Program-made: the position numbers and the translations under genes
NCBI GenBank assembly: GCA_025363395.1
Contig: JANYDX010000137.1
Location: 1 to 34,618 of the forward strand
From: Verrucomicrobiota bacterium
Lineage (GTDB): Bacteria > Verrucomicrobiota > Verrucomicrobiia > Opitutales > Opitutaceae
Direction of reading: 5' to 3'
DNA: 34,618 nucleotides
In this document: positions 25,485 through 34,400 of the stretch, piece by piece
Numbering within the stretch: position 1 is the stretch's first letter
Layout: each line of letters starts with the position of its first letter
Notes under the pieces: model-generated
What the model saw: the letters and a program-made list of their open reading frames with translations, nothing else
What the model was told of the DNA's origin: nothing
Databases searched by the model: none

Positions 25485-26696
25485 ATGAAACCTATCCGCA
25501 TCCTTTTTGTGTGCCCGTGTTGGCCGCATGATAAAGCCCATGGCGGGCAATTGCGGGCGCTCCAAGTCACGCGGGCATTGCGGCAGATCGCCCAAGTCAC
25601 CTTGGTCGTGGCGGGCGCCCACGAAGTCAGCGAGGCCACCCGCGAGAAAACTGTGGCTGAATTCGGCCCAGTTCGGCAAGTGGAAGTGAAGGAATTCCCC
25701 GTCAAGGGACTGCGAGCGCGGCTCCATTCCCTTTTCAGCCGGGACTTCACCAATATCCACGGCATGCAGGTCGCGCCCGCGGACGAACAATGGCTCCTGG
25801 AGGCCGCGGCCCAGCATGACTTGGTTTGGTTTTTCAAACTGCGCACGGCAAATTATTTCCGAAATGCGCGGTGGCAGCGGTCGGTCGTCGACATTGACGA
25901 TCTCCCCAGCACCATGGAGCAAAGCAGCCTGATCCAGTCTAAATCCGCGGCAAACTGGCTGCGCACGTGGCTGCGAATGTGGCAACTGCGACGACACGAA
26001 AACCTACTTTGGCGCCGATTTGATGTTCTCGCCACCTGCAGTGAAGTCGATCGCGCGCAGTTGGGAACCCGCCGGCCCGTTTATATCATTCCAAATGGTT
26101 TTGCCGAACCAAAGGAAACTCCCCCACGCCACCGGGCCCACCCACCCCGCATCGGTTTCATCGGGCTCTACAACTACCTGCCGAACTCCGAAGGCGTCCG
26201 CTGGTTTCACGAGCAATGCTGGAGTCGCATCAAGCAGGAAGTGCCTGACGCCAGGCTGCGTCTGATCGGCGATGGAACGGACGGACCGCTCAAACCTGAC
26301 GACCCGTCGGTTGATGGCCTGGGTTGGGTCGATAATCCAGCGGAGGAAATCGCCAGCTGGTCGGTGATGATCGTGCCTATTCGGATTGGCGCCGGTACTC
26401 GGGTGAAAATTGCCGACGCCTTCAGCAGAAAATGTCCCGTGGTTTCAACCCGGTTTGGTGCTCTCGGATACGAGACTACCAGTGATCGCGAATTGATTCT
26501 AGCCGATGAGCCGTCAAGCTTTTCCGCAGCGTGCGTCAAGTTGATCCAGAACCCGGAAATGGCGGAACAAATGGCGGGGCGGGCGTACGATACTTTTCTG
26601 GGTAAATGGACGTGGAAAGCAATCACACCGCAGATTCTCGCAACCGTCCAGGAGGCTCTACGGCAGAATCGCCTTCGCCGCCCCATTGAGCCTTAA
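25485..26696 (+). CDS. GT4-family glycosyltransferase
   Basis: 403 residues with GT-B architecture. The N-terminus is RILFVCPCWPHDKAHGGQLRALQVTRAL, then VVDIDDLPSTMEQ and CSEVDRAQL leading to IIPNGF at the interdomain hinge. The C-terminal donor domain has RIGFIGLYNYLPNSEGVRWF, RLRLIGDGTDG and VPIRIGAGTRVKIADAFSRKCPVVSTRFGALGYE, which is the EX7E-type region of family GT4. This region resembles the sugar transferases associated with exosortase/EpsH-type loci, although I cannot place it in a named subfamily. A 226-bp gap follows with no clear terminator. Confidence 0.92.
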   Translation: MKPIRILFVCPCWPHDKAHGGQLRALQVTRALRQIAQVTLVVAGAHEVSEATREKTVAEFGPVRQVEVKEFPVKGLRARLHSLFSRDFTNIHGMQVAPADEQWLLEAAAQHDLVWFFKLRTANYFRNARWQRSVVDIDDLPSTMEQSSLIQSKSAANWLRTWLRMWQLRRHENLLWRRFDVLATCSEVDRAQLGTRRPVYIIPNGFAEPKETPPRHRAHPPRIGFIGLYNYLPNSEGVRWFHEQCWSRIKQEVPDARLRLIGDGTDGPLKPDDPSVDGLGWVDNPAEEIASWSVMIVPIRIGAGTRVKIADAFSRKCPVVSTRFGALGYETTSDRELILADEPSSFSAACVKLIQNPEMAEQMAGRAYDTFLGKWTWKAITPQILATVQEALRQNRLRRPIEP

Positions 26697-26922
26697 AAAG
26701 ACCCCCCGCCCGATTTCGCCTCTTGTCCGCTCTGTTCCGGTCAGGCGCAATTGCCATCAATGATCTTGCCCATGCCGCTAATTTTGTCTCGCAGCTCAAT
26801 CAGTCCGAATTCAAACTTTAAACGTTTCATGTCTCAATTTGGTCCCCTCATTTAATCCGTATTTGCCCCGTGGATGCTGGTAAATCCTCCCTGCAGCTTT
26901 TCTCCCCGATCGAATAAACATT
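26697..26922. other. 226-bp intergenic gap before the dehydrogenase gene, nothing firm seen
   Basis: AT-richer than the surrounding genes towards its 3' half (around 26800-26860). No convincing -35/-10 pair, terminator hairpin or riboswitch-like structure could be identified by eye. It is the likely place for a promoter of the 26923-28209 gene simply because of its length. Confidence 0.3.
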
Positions 26923-28209
26923 ATGAAAATTGCCATCGTTGGTTTAGGTTATGTCGGCCTTCCCCTCGCACTTCAATTTGCCCGTTCCGGCGGCATCGTG
27001 CTCGGCTTGGACATCGACATTTCCAAGGTGGATGCGCTCAACCAAGGGCGCAGCTACATCAAACACATCACAAACGAGGCCATCCTGGCCCAGCGGCAGG
27101 CCGGCGCATTCGAAGCCAGCACCGATTTTTCGCGGATCAAAACGATGGATGCCGTGATCATTTGCGTCCCCACGCCGTTGAACAAAAACCGGGAGCCGGA
27201 CATTTCCTACATCGTGGACACCGGCAAAGCGATGGCACCCCACCTGCAAAAGGGCACGCTGGTCGTGCTCGAATCCACCACGTACCCCGGCACCACGGAC
27301 GAAGATCTGCGCGAGGTGCTTGAGGCCGGTTCCAAGCTAAAGGCTGGCACGGACTTTCATCTCGCATTCTCCCCGGAACGTGAGGATCCGGGTAATCCGC
27401 AGAGCGTAGTCGCGACCATTCCCAAGGTGGTCGGCGGCTTCAGCCCCGCGTGTCTGGAAAAAGCCGTGGCGCTTTATTCGATCGCCATCAAAACGCTCGT
27501 CCCCGTGTCGTCCTGCCGCGTCGCTGAAGCGACCAAACTACTCGAAAATACCTTCCGCAGCGTAAACATCGCCCTCGTTAACGAGCTGAAGATTGTTTAC
27601 TCGGCCATGGGGATTGACGTTTGGGAAGTGATCAATGCCGCCAAAACCAAGCCCTTCGGTTTCATGGCGTTTTATCCCGGTCCGGGACTGGGCGGCCACT
27701 GTATCCCCATCGACCCGTTTTATCTGACTTGGAAGGCCCGCGAATACGGCCAGCACACCCGCTTCATCGAACTCGCAGGAGAAATCAACACGGGTATGCC
27801 GGAGTACGTCATCCACCGCGTGACCGACGCGCTGAACGAACGCAGCAAATCCATCAAGGGCAGCCGCATTTTGATTCTCGGCCTCGCGTACAAGCCCAAC
27901 GTTGATGATGACCGCGAATCGCCCAGCTACGTGCTCATGGACCTGCTGAAACACCGCGGCGCGAACGTTTCCTACCACGATCCCTTTGTGCCCGTGATTC
28001 GGCCAACGCGCGAACATCCACATTGGGCGGGCACCACCTCGGTCGCATGGAACCGCGAGACCGTGCAGGGTTTTGACGCTGTCTTGCTCGCCACCAATCA
28101 CCAAGTCGTGAACTATCAGGAGCTGGCTGATTGGGCCGGATGCATCATCGACACGCGGAATGCCATGAGTAATATCAAGTCGAGACCGGGCCAAGTCTGG
28201 AAGGCATGA
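26923..28209 (+). CDS. wbpA: UDP-N-acetylhexosamine 6-dehydrogenase (WbpA/WecC-like nucleotide-sugar dehydrogenase)
   Basis: 428 residues. The N-terminal Rossmann NAD site is KIAIVGLGYVGLPLALQFARSG. The family motifs VPTPLNKNREPD, LESTTYPGTT and FSPEREDPGN follow; the last is typical of WbpA/TviB-type enzymes. The catalytic cysteine is C260 in GLGGHCIPIDPFY. The C-terminal domain has ILGLAYKPNVDDDRESPSYVLMDLL. These enzymes oxidise C6 of UDP-GlcNAc or a related UDP-sugar to the uronic acid with two NAD+. The symbol reflects resemblance to WbpA; substrate is not proven. With the aminotransferase at the left edge and the AsnB-like gene it suggests (amidated) amino-uronic acids in the EPS. Confidence 0.92.
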   Translation: MKIAIVGLGYVGLPLALQFARSGGIVLGLDIDISKVDALNQGRSYIKHITNEAILAQRQAGAFEASTDFSRIKTMDAVIICVPTPLNKNREPDISYIVDTGKAMAPHLQKGTLVVLESTTYPGTTDEDLREVLEAGSKLKAGTDFHLAFSPEREDPGNPQSVVATIPKVVGGFSPACLEKAVALYSIAIKTLVPVSSCRVAEATKLLENTFRSVNIALVNELKIVYSAMGIDVWEVINAAKTKPFGFMAFYPGPGLGGHCIPIDPFYLTWKAREYGQHTRFIELAGEINTGMPEYVIHRVTDALNERSKSIKGSRILILGLAYKPNVDDDRESPSYVLMDLLKHRGANVSYHDPFVPVIRPTREHPHWAGTTSVAWNRETVQGFDAVLLATNHQVVNYQELADWAGCIIDTRNAMSNIKSRPGQVWKA

Positions 28210-28336
28210 TGCCCTCAAGCTAAAATTAAAACGCCGACGGGGGCTCCGGACAGTTGGCGGCGAATCCTGGCCACAATCCTCTCCCACTATCGCCCAAAGC
28301 GATTCCAAGAGCGGTGCCGGCTGCGATGACAATCCG

Positions 28337-29071
28337 ATGAACTTCCACCTGTTTCAGCGCCGCTTGGGTTGGTTTCCAACCTGGTTGGGCTGGATGGTCC
28401 TCTTGTTTTTAGTGATTGGTCCAGTTTCTTTCTGGTGGTTTAGAGGGGAAGCATTCCTGGCCGAGACCACGCGAATTCCGGCCGAGGTTCTGGTGGTCGA
28501 GGGATGGATCGGCCGGGAAGGATTTCAGGCAGCTTTGGCAGAATTCAGACAAGGCACGTATCGCTATCTGGTGACTTCAGGCGGAGTGAGTACCAATAAT
28601 TGGGACAATCAGCGGTGGAACTACGCTGAAAGTGCCCGAAATGAGTTTATTCGCCTTGGCGTGCCCTCGGAAGTGATTATCGCAGCGCCCGCGGGAGACA
28701 ACGCCGAACAACGCACTTACGAATCGGCCGTCGCCGTTGCCCGCGAGCTTGAAGCACGCGGCATTCATCCCCACGCGCTGGTTGTATTCACCATCGGTGC
28801 TCACGCCCGCCGAAGTCGGTTGGTGTACGCGAAAGCTTCCCCTCAATCTATTGCCGTCGGGGTCATATCGTGGACCCCTTCATTCCTCCCCAAGGGTCCG
28901 TGGTGGAAATCGAGTGTCCGCGCTGAGGCCCTGTTAAAGGAAACCGTTGGCTGGTGTTTGGAAATCCTGTTCAATTCCGGTCGCAGCACCCATTCGTCCC
29001 TACCGGCCAAACCCATGGGGCTGATCGTTGACATACGGAAGCAGGCGGGACATATGAAATCTGCCGCGTAA
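28337..29071 (+). CDS. YdcF/ElyC/SanA-family (DUF218) membrane-anchored protein
   Basis: 244 residues. A single N-terminal membrane helix (about 17-37, LGWMVLLFLVIGPVSFWWF) is followed by the DUF218 core: ILVVEGWIGREGFQ-like start (AEVLVVEGW), YLVTSGGVSTNNWD, NEFIRLGVPSEVI, NAEQRTYESAVAVARELEARGI and VVFTIGAHARRSRLVYAKA. E. coli members are linked to envelope integrity and undecaprenyl-lipid use (ElyC). The E. coli YdcF fold binds S-adenosylmethionine, so catalytic role is open. It lies 127 bp after the dehydrogenase and just before outer-membrane genes, which fits a cell-envelope role. Confidence 0.85.
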   Translation: MNFHLFQRRLGWFPTWLGWMVLLFLVIGPVSFWWFRGEAFLAETTRIPAEVLVVEGWIGREGFQAALAEFRQGTYRYLVTSGGVSTNNWDNQRWNYAESARNEFIRLGVPSEVIIAAPAGDNAEQRTYESAVAVARELEARGIHPHALVVFTIGAHARRSRLVYAKASPQSIAVGVISWTPSFLPKGPWWKSSVRAEALLKETVGWCLEILFNSGRSTHSSLPAKPMGLIVDIRKQAGHMKSAA

Positions 29072-29119
29072 CTTCTTCCTGTCGTCGATTGAGATGCGGG
29101 CTGGGAGTCATTTATCCTT

Positions 29120-30391
29120 ATGAGTTCATCACATTGCATTTCGACCTCGTCCGTTAAATTTTCCGCTCCGTTGGGCCGGGCTCTCAACCAAACAGTCGGA
29201 GGACTGGCCCTGCTCGCCCTGGCTGTTGCCGCGTCAGCGCAAGAGACCATCATGACGACCCCGCAACCGGAGCTCACAGCTCCCATTCAGCGGGTGGAAG
29301 CGCCGCCGCTCATGAGTCAACCATCGGGACCCGGGGAGACACCTTTTCAATACGGCTCCTGGAGTCTGCATCCCCACCTTGACTATCGCTATCTCCACGC
29401 GACCGGCTTAGCCATCGCCCGGGGCCAGCAGGTCAGCAGTGAAATTAACACCTTTTCCGCCGGCCTTAGGGTGGATGCAGGGACCCACTGGACTTTCGAT
29501 TACACTCCCACTTGGACGTATTATTCCGTTTCTTCTTATCGAGATACTTTTGACCAAAGCGCGAGCGTCATCGGAGCCACCAGTTACGAGAATTGGAAGT
29601 TTCGTATTTCTGAAACCTATCTGTCGGCCTCCCCCACGCTCATTGAAACCGCCCAGCAGACAAAAGTTAACAACTGGGGCACCCAGGCTGGCGCGATCTA
29701 CAACTTTTCCCCTGACCTCAAATTCGATTCCACGGTCGGTTTGAATCAACGAAAAGCGGACATTAGCGCCAACACTCGTGACTGGACGACGATGAACTGG
29801 CTTATGGCTACGTTCCGGGCGAAAGTTGACGCGGGAATCGGCTTGGGTTTGGGCTACACGGAAATCGCCCGCGCGCCGGATAGATCTTACGAACAATACA
29901 TGGGACAAGTCAGATGGACCATCACGCCAAAACTCTCCGCCGCATTCCAAGGAGGCTTGGATGTGCGACATTCGCGAGCGTCCAATTCCCAAGATCTGCG
30001 CAATCCGCTTCTGCAGGCGTCGCTTAACTATCAGCCGTTTGATACCACGAAAATCTCCCTCGTGGCATCACGTACAGTATCAAATTCCTATCTTGGCAAC
30101 GGCGTGACCAAGGGAAGCCAGTGGAGCACTAACCTGGATCAGCGCCTGCTTGGTCGATTATTTTGGGGGGTGAGTTACAGTCGGGGTGAAACATCGTATA
30201 CGATTCCCTCCTCTTTCGGCGTGTTTGATCGGTCTGACCGCGTACGCACCTTTACCAATCGGCTGACTCTCCAATTTCTCCGGCGGATCAGTTCAACCGT
30301 TTTTTATTCGACCAGCAGGAACGATTCGAACCAGACCGGATTTGGATTTTCGAGCAACCAATACGGCTTGGAATTGAGCTGCCAATTTTGA
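29120..30391 (+). CDS. Outer-membrane beta-barrel protein (BBP2-like), probable EPS export/secretion
   Basis: 423 residues. An extended N-terminal leader ends in a hydrophobic core (LALLALAVAASAQ), so cleavage is likely after residue 40. The rest consists of alternating amphipathic strands (WSLHPHLDYRYLHATG, WTFDYTPTWTYYSVSSY, KFRISETYLSASPT, ISLVASRTV, VFYSTSRND) and ends in phenylalanine (LELSCQF), the usual signature of an outer-membrane barrel. It resembles the putative beta-barrel porin 2 type found in capsule and exosortase loci, though I cannot assign a named family with certainty. It lies 139 bp before the exosortase gene. Confidence 0.75.
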   Translation: MSSSHCISTSSVKFSAPLGRALNQTVGGLALLALAVAASAQETIMTTPQPELTAPIQRVEAPPLMSQPSGPGETPFQYGSWSLHPHLDYRYLHATGLAIARGQQVSSEINTFSAGLRVDAGTHWTFDYTPTWTYYSVSSYRDTFDQSASVIGATSYENWKFRISETYLSASPTLIETAQQTKVNNWGTQAGAIYNFSPDLKFDSTVGLNQRKADISANTRDWTTMNWLMATFRAKVDAGIGLGLGYTEIARAPDRSYEQYMGQVRWTITPKLSAAFQGGLDVRHSRASNSQDLRNPLLQASLNYQPFDTTKISLVASRTVSNSYLGNGVTKGSQWSTNLDQRLLGRLFWGVSYSRGETSYTIPSSFGVFDRSDRVRTFTNRLTLQFLRRISSTVFYSTSRNDSNQTGFGFSSNQYGLELSCQF

Positions 30392-30494
30392 ACAGGGCCC
30401 AAAAAGCATCGCAGGAACTTTTCATGGCGTCCCGTCCTTGGGCACCGAAAAAGCCGGTGAGCCCGCCCGATTCTGAGATTGGTCCCCTCCCGCC

Positions 30495-30511
30495 GATCCG
30501 ACGGGCGGATC
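30495..30511 (+). other. Short hairpin upstream of the exosortase start
   Basis: GATCCG (30495-30500) and CGGATC (30506-30511) form a 6-bp stem with loop ACGGG, ending 19 bp before the exosortase ATG. It lies where the ribosome would bind and could affect initiation, or it may be coincidental. Confidence 0.3.
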
Positions 30512-30530
30512 AACAATTATTCGGCACCCC

Positions 30531-31406
30531 ATGCGCAATTTGACCGTTCCGGCTCTAATTCTGCTGCTCGCAGTCAGTCTGCCACTTTATCAAGTGGGCC
30601 GATTTGCTCTGCAGAGTCATCTCTATTCCCACCTCATCCTGATACCCCTGATCAGTGTCTACTTGCAGTGGTTGAAACGGTCGCATTTTCAGGTTTGGGA
30701 AAGGCCCGCCCCTCGGGCTTGGGTGGTCGCTTTCAGTGCGCTTAGTTTGATTTGCCTGACCGGCTACATCCTGATGCTGAATTCGTCGGAGCCAAGCTCC
30801 CCGCAGGATTTGCTCGCGCTGGAGGTCTATGCCCTGGCGTTTTTCACCGCCGGCTGGGCCTGCCTTTTTCTGGATGCCAGGGTCCTGCCGAGCACCATCT
30901 TCCCCATCGGCTTCCTCTTCCTGATGGCTCCCTTTCCCGTCGTCATCGAGACCGCGCTGGAAAATTTTCTGCAACACGCGTCGGCGGTGGTGGCGCACGG
31001 AATTTTCAGCCTCGTTGGAACGCCTGTGTTGCGAGAAGGAACTTATTTCCATCTTCCCGATTTCAATATGGAGGTCGCCCCCGAATGCAGCGGCATCAAC
31101 TCGACCCTGGTCTTGTTCATCGTCAGTTTGGTGGCTGGTCAGCTTTTTCTGCGGTCTCCGTGGAAGCGTGGAATCCTTGCGCTGGTGGTTCTGCCCATCG
31201 CATTACTCCGAAACGGAGTGCGCATATTTACCATTGGAGAACTGTGCGTGCATGTGGGACCGCACATGATCAACTCATACATTCACCGACACGGCGGTCC
31301 CATTTTTTTTGCCGCATCGCTCGTACCCTTCATCCTGATTTTACTGTCGTTACTCAAATCCGATCGGTCAGCAGCACAGAAAATCAAACCCTCCGTTCCG
31401 TCCTGA
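30531..31406 (+). CDS. Exosortase/archaeosortase family protein
   Basis: 291 residues with about eight membrane helices. The exosortase signature is present in order: VAPECSGINST with nucleophile C186, LLRNGVRI with R231 (or R227), and HRHGGPIFF with H252/H254. These make the Cys-Arg-His site that cleaves C-terminal tripartite (PEP-CTERM-like) sorting signals and transfers the protein, probably to an EPS-linked acceptor. No fused EpsI-type extension is present. The subtype cannot be fixed by eye; XrtC (VPDSG-type, Verrucomicrobiota) is a possibility. It is followed after one base by the TPR lipoprotein, so they are cotranscribed. Confidence 0.93.
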   Translation: MRNLTVPALILLLAVSLPLYQVGRFALQSHLYSHLILIPLISVYLQWLKRSHFQVWERPAPRAWVVAFSALSLICLTGYILMLNSSEPSSPQDLLALEVYALAFFTAGWACLFLDARVLPSTIFPIGFLFLMAPFPVVIETALENFLQHASAVVAHGIFSLVGTPVLREGTYFHLPDFNMEVAPECSGINSTLVLFIVSLVAGQLFLRSPWKRGILALVVLPIALLRNGVRIFTIGELCVHVGPHMINSYIHRHGGPIFFAASLVPFILILLSLLKSDRSAAQKIKPSVPS

Positions 31407-31407
31407 C

Positions 31408-34400
31408 ATGAAATTTTTCGTCCGCTCCATCTTCGTCTTGGGTCTCCTTTTGCAGGTCGCTTTGGGCACTGGTTGTTCCCGCCAAGCGCGGCTGGCAAAC
31501 GCCCTCCAATCCGCCGACCGCTTTTTTGATTCCGGCGAATACACAAGCGCCGAAGTTGAATACTTGAACGCACTCAAGCTCGATGCGCAAAATTCCCGGG
31601 CCATCGGCCGGTTGGGTCTGGTGTACAGTGAACAGGGTCGCATGGGGCGGGCGATTGCCTACTTGCGAAAAGGTTACGAGTTGCAACCAGACGACCTCGA
31701 TTTGCGGGTAAAACTCGCGCAATTGGCTCTGGCCACCGGAAATTTGAAAGACGCTCAGGAGCACGCGAATTTTGTCCTCGATCATCGGCCGACGGACCCC
31801 GATGCGCCGCAATTGCTCGTGGCAGGCATGATCAAGCCGGAGGAATGCGACCCCTTGCGGAAGCGGTTGCTGAATCTCCCGGCGGCGGCCGCCAAAGGTG
31901 CGCCGAGCCTCGCCGCCCAAGGAGGAATCAGCCTCCGCCAAGGCCGTCTGGATGAAGCCGAGGGTCTGTTAAAGCAAGCGCTGGCGGCCGATCCCAAATT
32001 TGCCACGGCACATACCGTTCTCGGCACATTATATCTCGCACGGGCGGATGTTAATTCGGCGGCGGAGGCGTTCAAACACGCCGCAGAGTTTTCCCCAGCC
32101 CGGTCCGCTTCCAAGCTGCAGTATGCCCAGTTCGTTCTTCAAAACGGAAACCTGCCCGCAGGGAAACAGTTACTCACGGAGATGACTAAAAAAGCCCCGG
32201 ATTTTGTACCCGCTTGGATCGCCATGGCCGAAGTAGCGCTCACCGAAAAGAACTTCACCGAGTGCAATGACTATGTGGGCCGAGCACTCGACAAGGATCC
32301 GGGCAATCTGGATGCGCTCCTGCTCGCTGGTCGGCTGCAAATCGCCAAAGGGGACGTCGAAGCCGCAATCGTCACCTTGGAGAAGTTGACTGCAGCCTAT
32401 CCCAAGTCACCTGCCACCCATTTTATTCTCGGACGTGCCTTTGCCGCTTCCGGCGAAGTCGGCCGTGCCATCGACCAGCTGAATCAGGCCGTCACTCTTG
32501 CTCCCGCTTACGCCGACGCCGTGCTGCAGCTGGCGAGCCTGTATATCCGCAAAGGGGATCCGAGATCGGCCATCACGCTACTGAGAAAACTCATCCCGCA
32601 ACGACCCGATCTGACCCACGCCCAACTACTGCTCGCCGAGGCTTATCACGCCCAAGGTGACTTGGATGCCCAGCTGGCGATTTACCAGCAGATTGAAAAA
32701 CAATTTCCAAAAAATGGGCAAATCCCACTTCTGCTCGGGGGGGTTCTCGCCCAACAACGAAAAAACAATGAGGCACGCGAAGCCTTTACTCGCGCCTATG
32801 CCATGATGCCCGAGAGCGCCCTGGCCTTGGAACAGCTGATCAACCTCGATTTGATCGAAAGTAAATTTCAAGACGCCCGGGAACGGGTCGACGCCGCACT
32901 CGCGAAAACCCCGCAGCTGGCCGGCCCGGGCCAGCTCCTCATCGCAAAAATATTTCTCGCCCAAAAAGATTTTCCAGCAGCTGAAGCAGCTCTGAAAAAA
33001 TCGATCGAACTTTCACCCGACGTTCCTACCGCATATTTTCTACTGGCGGGCATTTATAATACCACCAACCAACAGACGAAGGCTCTCGCCAGCCTCGAGC
33101 AAGCAGCCGCTCACAGCCCAAAGGACACCACCGCGCTCATGATGATCGGCATCATCTCAGAGCAGCAGAAAAGCTTTGCCGCCGCCCGCGACGCCTATCT
33201 GAAAATCCTGGCTATCAATCCCAAATCCAGTGGCGCCCTGAACAACCTTGCCTATCTGGACGCGGAGGAGTTTGGCCAGCTGGATCAAGCCTACGATCTA
33301 GCCCAGCGTGCTCGCGAACTCCAACCCGACGAACCGCATGTTGCGGATACCCTTGGCTGGATCCTGTACCGGAAACATCAGTATCCCCGGGCGCTTATTC
33401 TTCTGCAGGAAAGCGCGGAAAAAATGCCGGACTCAGCCGTGATTCACTACCATCTGGGTATGGCCCATTATATGATGGGGTTTGAAGACTCCGCCCGGAC
33501 TTCCTTGCAGGAAGCCTTGAAATCCGGAACTGAATTTACCGGAGCGGAGGAAGCGAAACAATCCCTTGCGGTCTTGACAACTGACCTTTCCCGGCCGTCC
33601 GCCGAAATCAAGCAAGCACTTGAACACACCATTGCTGGGAAAAAGACCGATCCGGTGGCGTTGGCTCGCCTGGCTAATATTTACGAACGTGAAGGAAATC
33701 GTGAAAAGGCCATCGCTGCCTATGAGTCCGCGCTACTGGTCAACGGAAAAAATGTAAACGTCTTGTTGAGTCTGGCGCGGCTTTACAGCTCAAACAAAGA
33801 TCGAGTCAAGGCCATGGAGGCAGCAAAGGCTGCCCGCAAACAATCCCCTGATGAGCCTGAAGTCGCCCATGTCCTCGGAAACCTAGCCTACGAAACAGGC
33901 GACTACCCTTGGTCCGCAAGTTTGCTTCAAGAAGCAGCGAGAAAGCAGGTCGATTCTCCTGAACTATTTTTCGATCTTGCCGAAGCGCTTTACAGCCTTG
34001 GCCAAGTGCCGGAAACTGTAACAAACCTTCGCCGCGCGATAGAACTGGACGCTGGATTTTCCCGGTCAGGAGAAGCCAGGCGTTTTTTAAAATTTATTGC
34101 CCCGGAGACAACTTCGGACGAAGACAGCAAAACCGCCACCGAGGCGGAATTAATTCTGAAATCCACGCCCAGTTATGTTCCCGCTCTGATGGTTTCAGCC
34201 AAGTTGAATGAGAAACAACAAAGAGCTGACGGGGCCCAGCAACTTTATGAAAAAGTTCTGTCGATCTTCCCCGATTTTCTACCAGCGAAAATCCGCCTCG
34301 CCGTTTTGGGTGCGTCCAAATCTGCCTTTGATCAGAAGGCCTACCTCTTGGCCGTTCAAGCCCGGGCGCTGCATACGGAGGACATCGAGCTGACAAAAGC

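Noticed and set aside
26838-30491. Shared 11-base string TTGGTCCCCTC in the gaps before the dehydrogenase and the exosortase
   Set aside because: A single 11-base match between gaps of this size can occur by chance, and the flanks do not align, so it was not called an operator.
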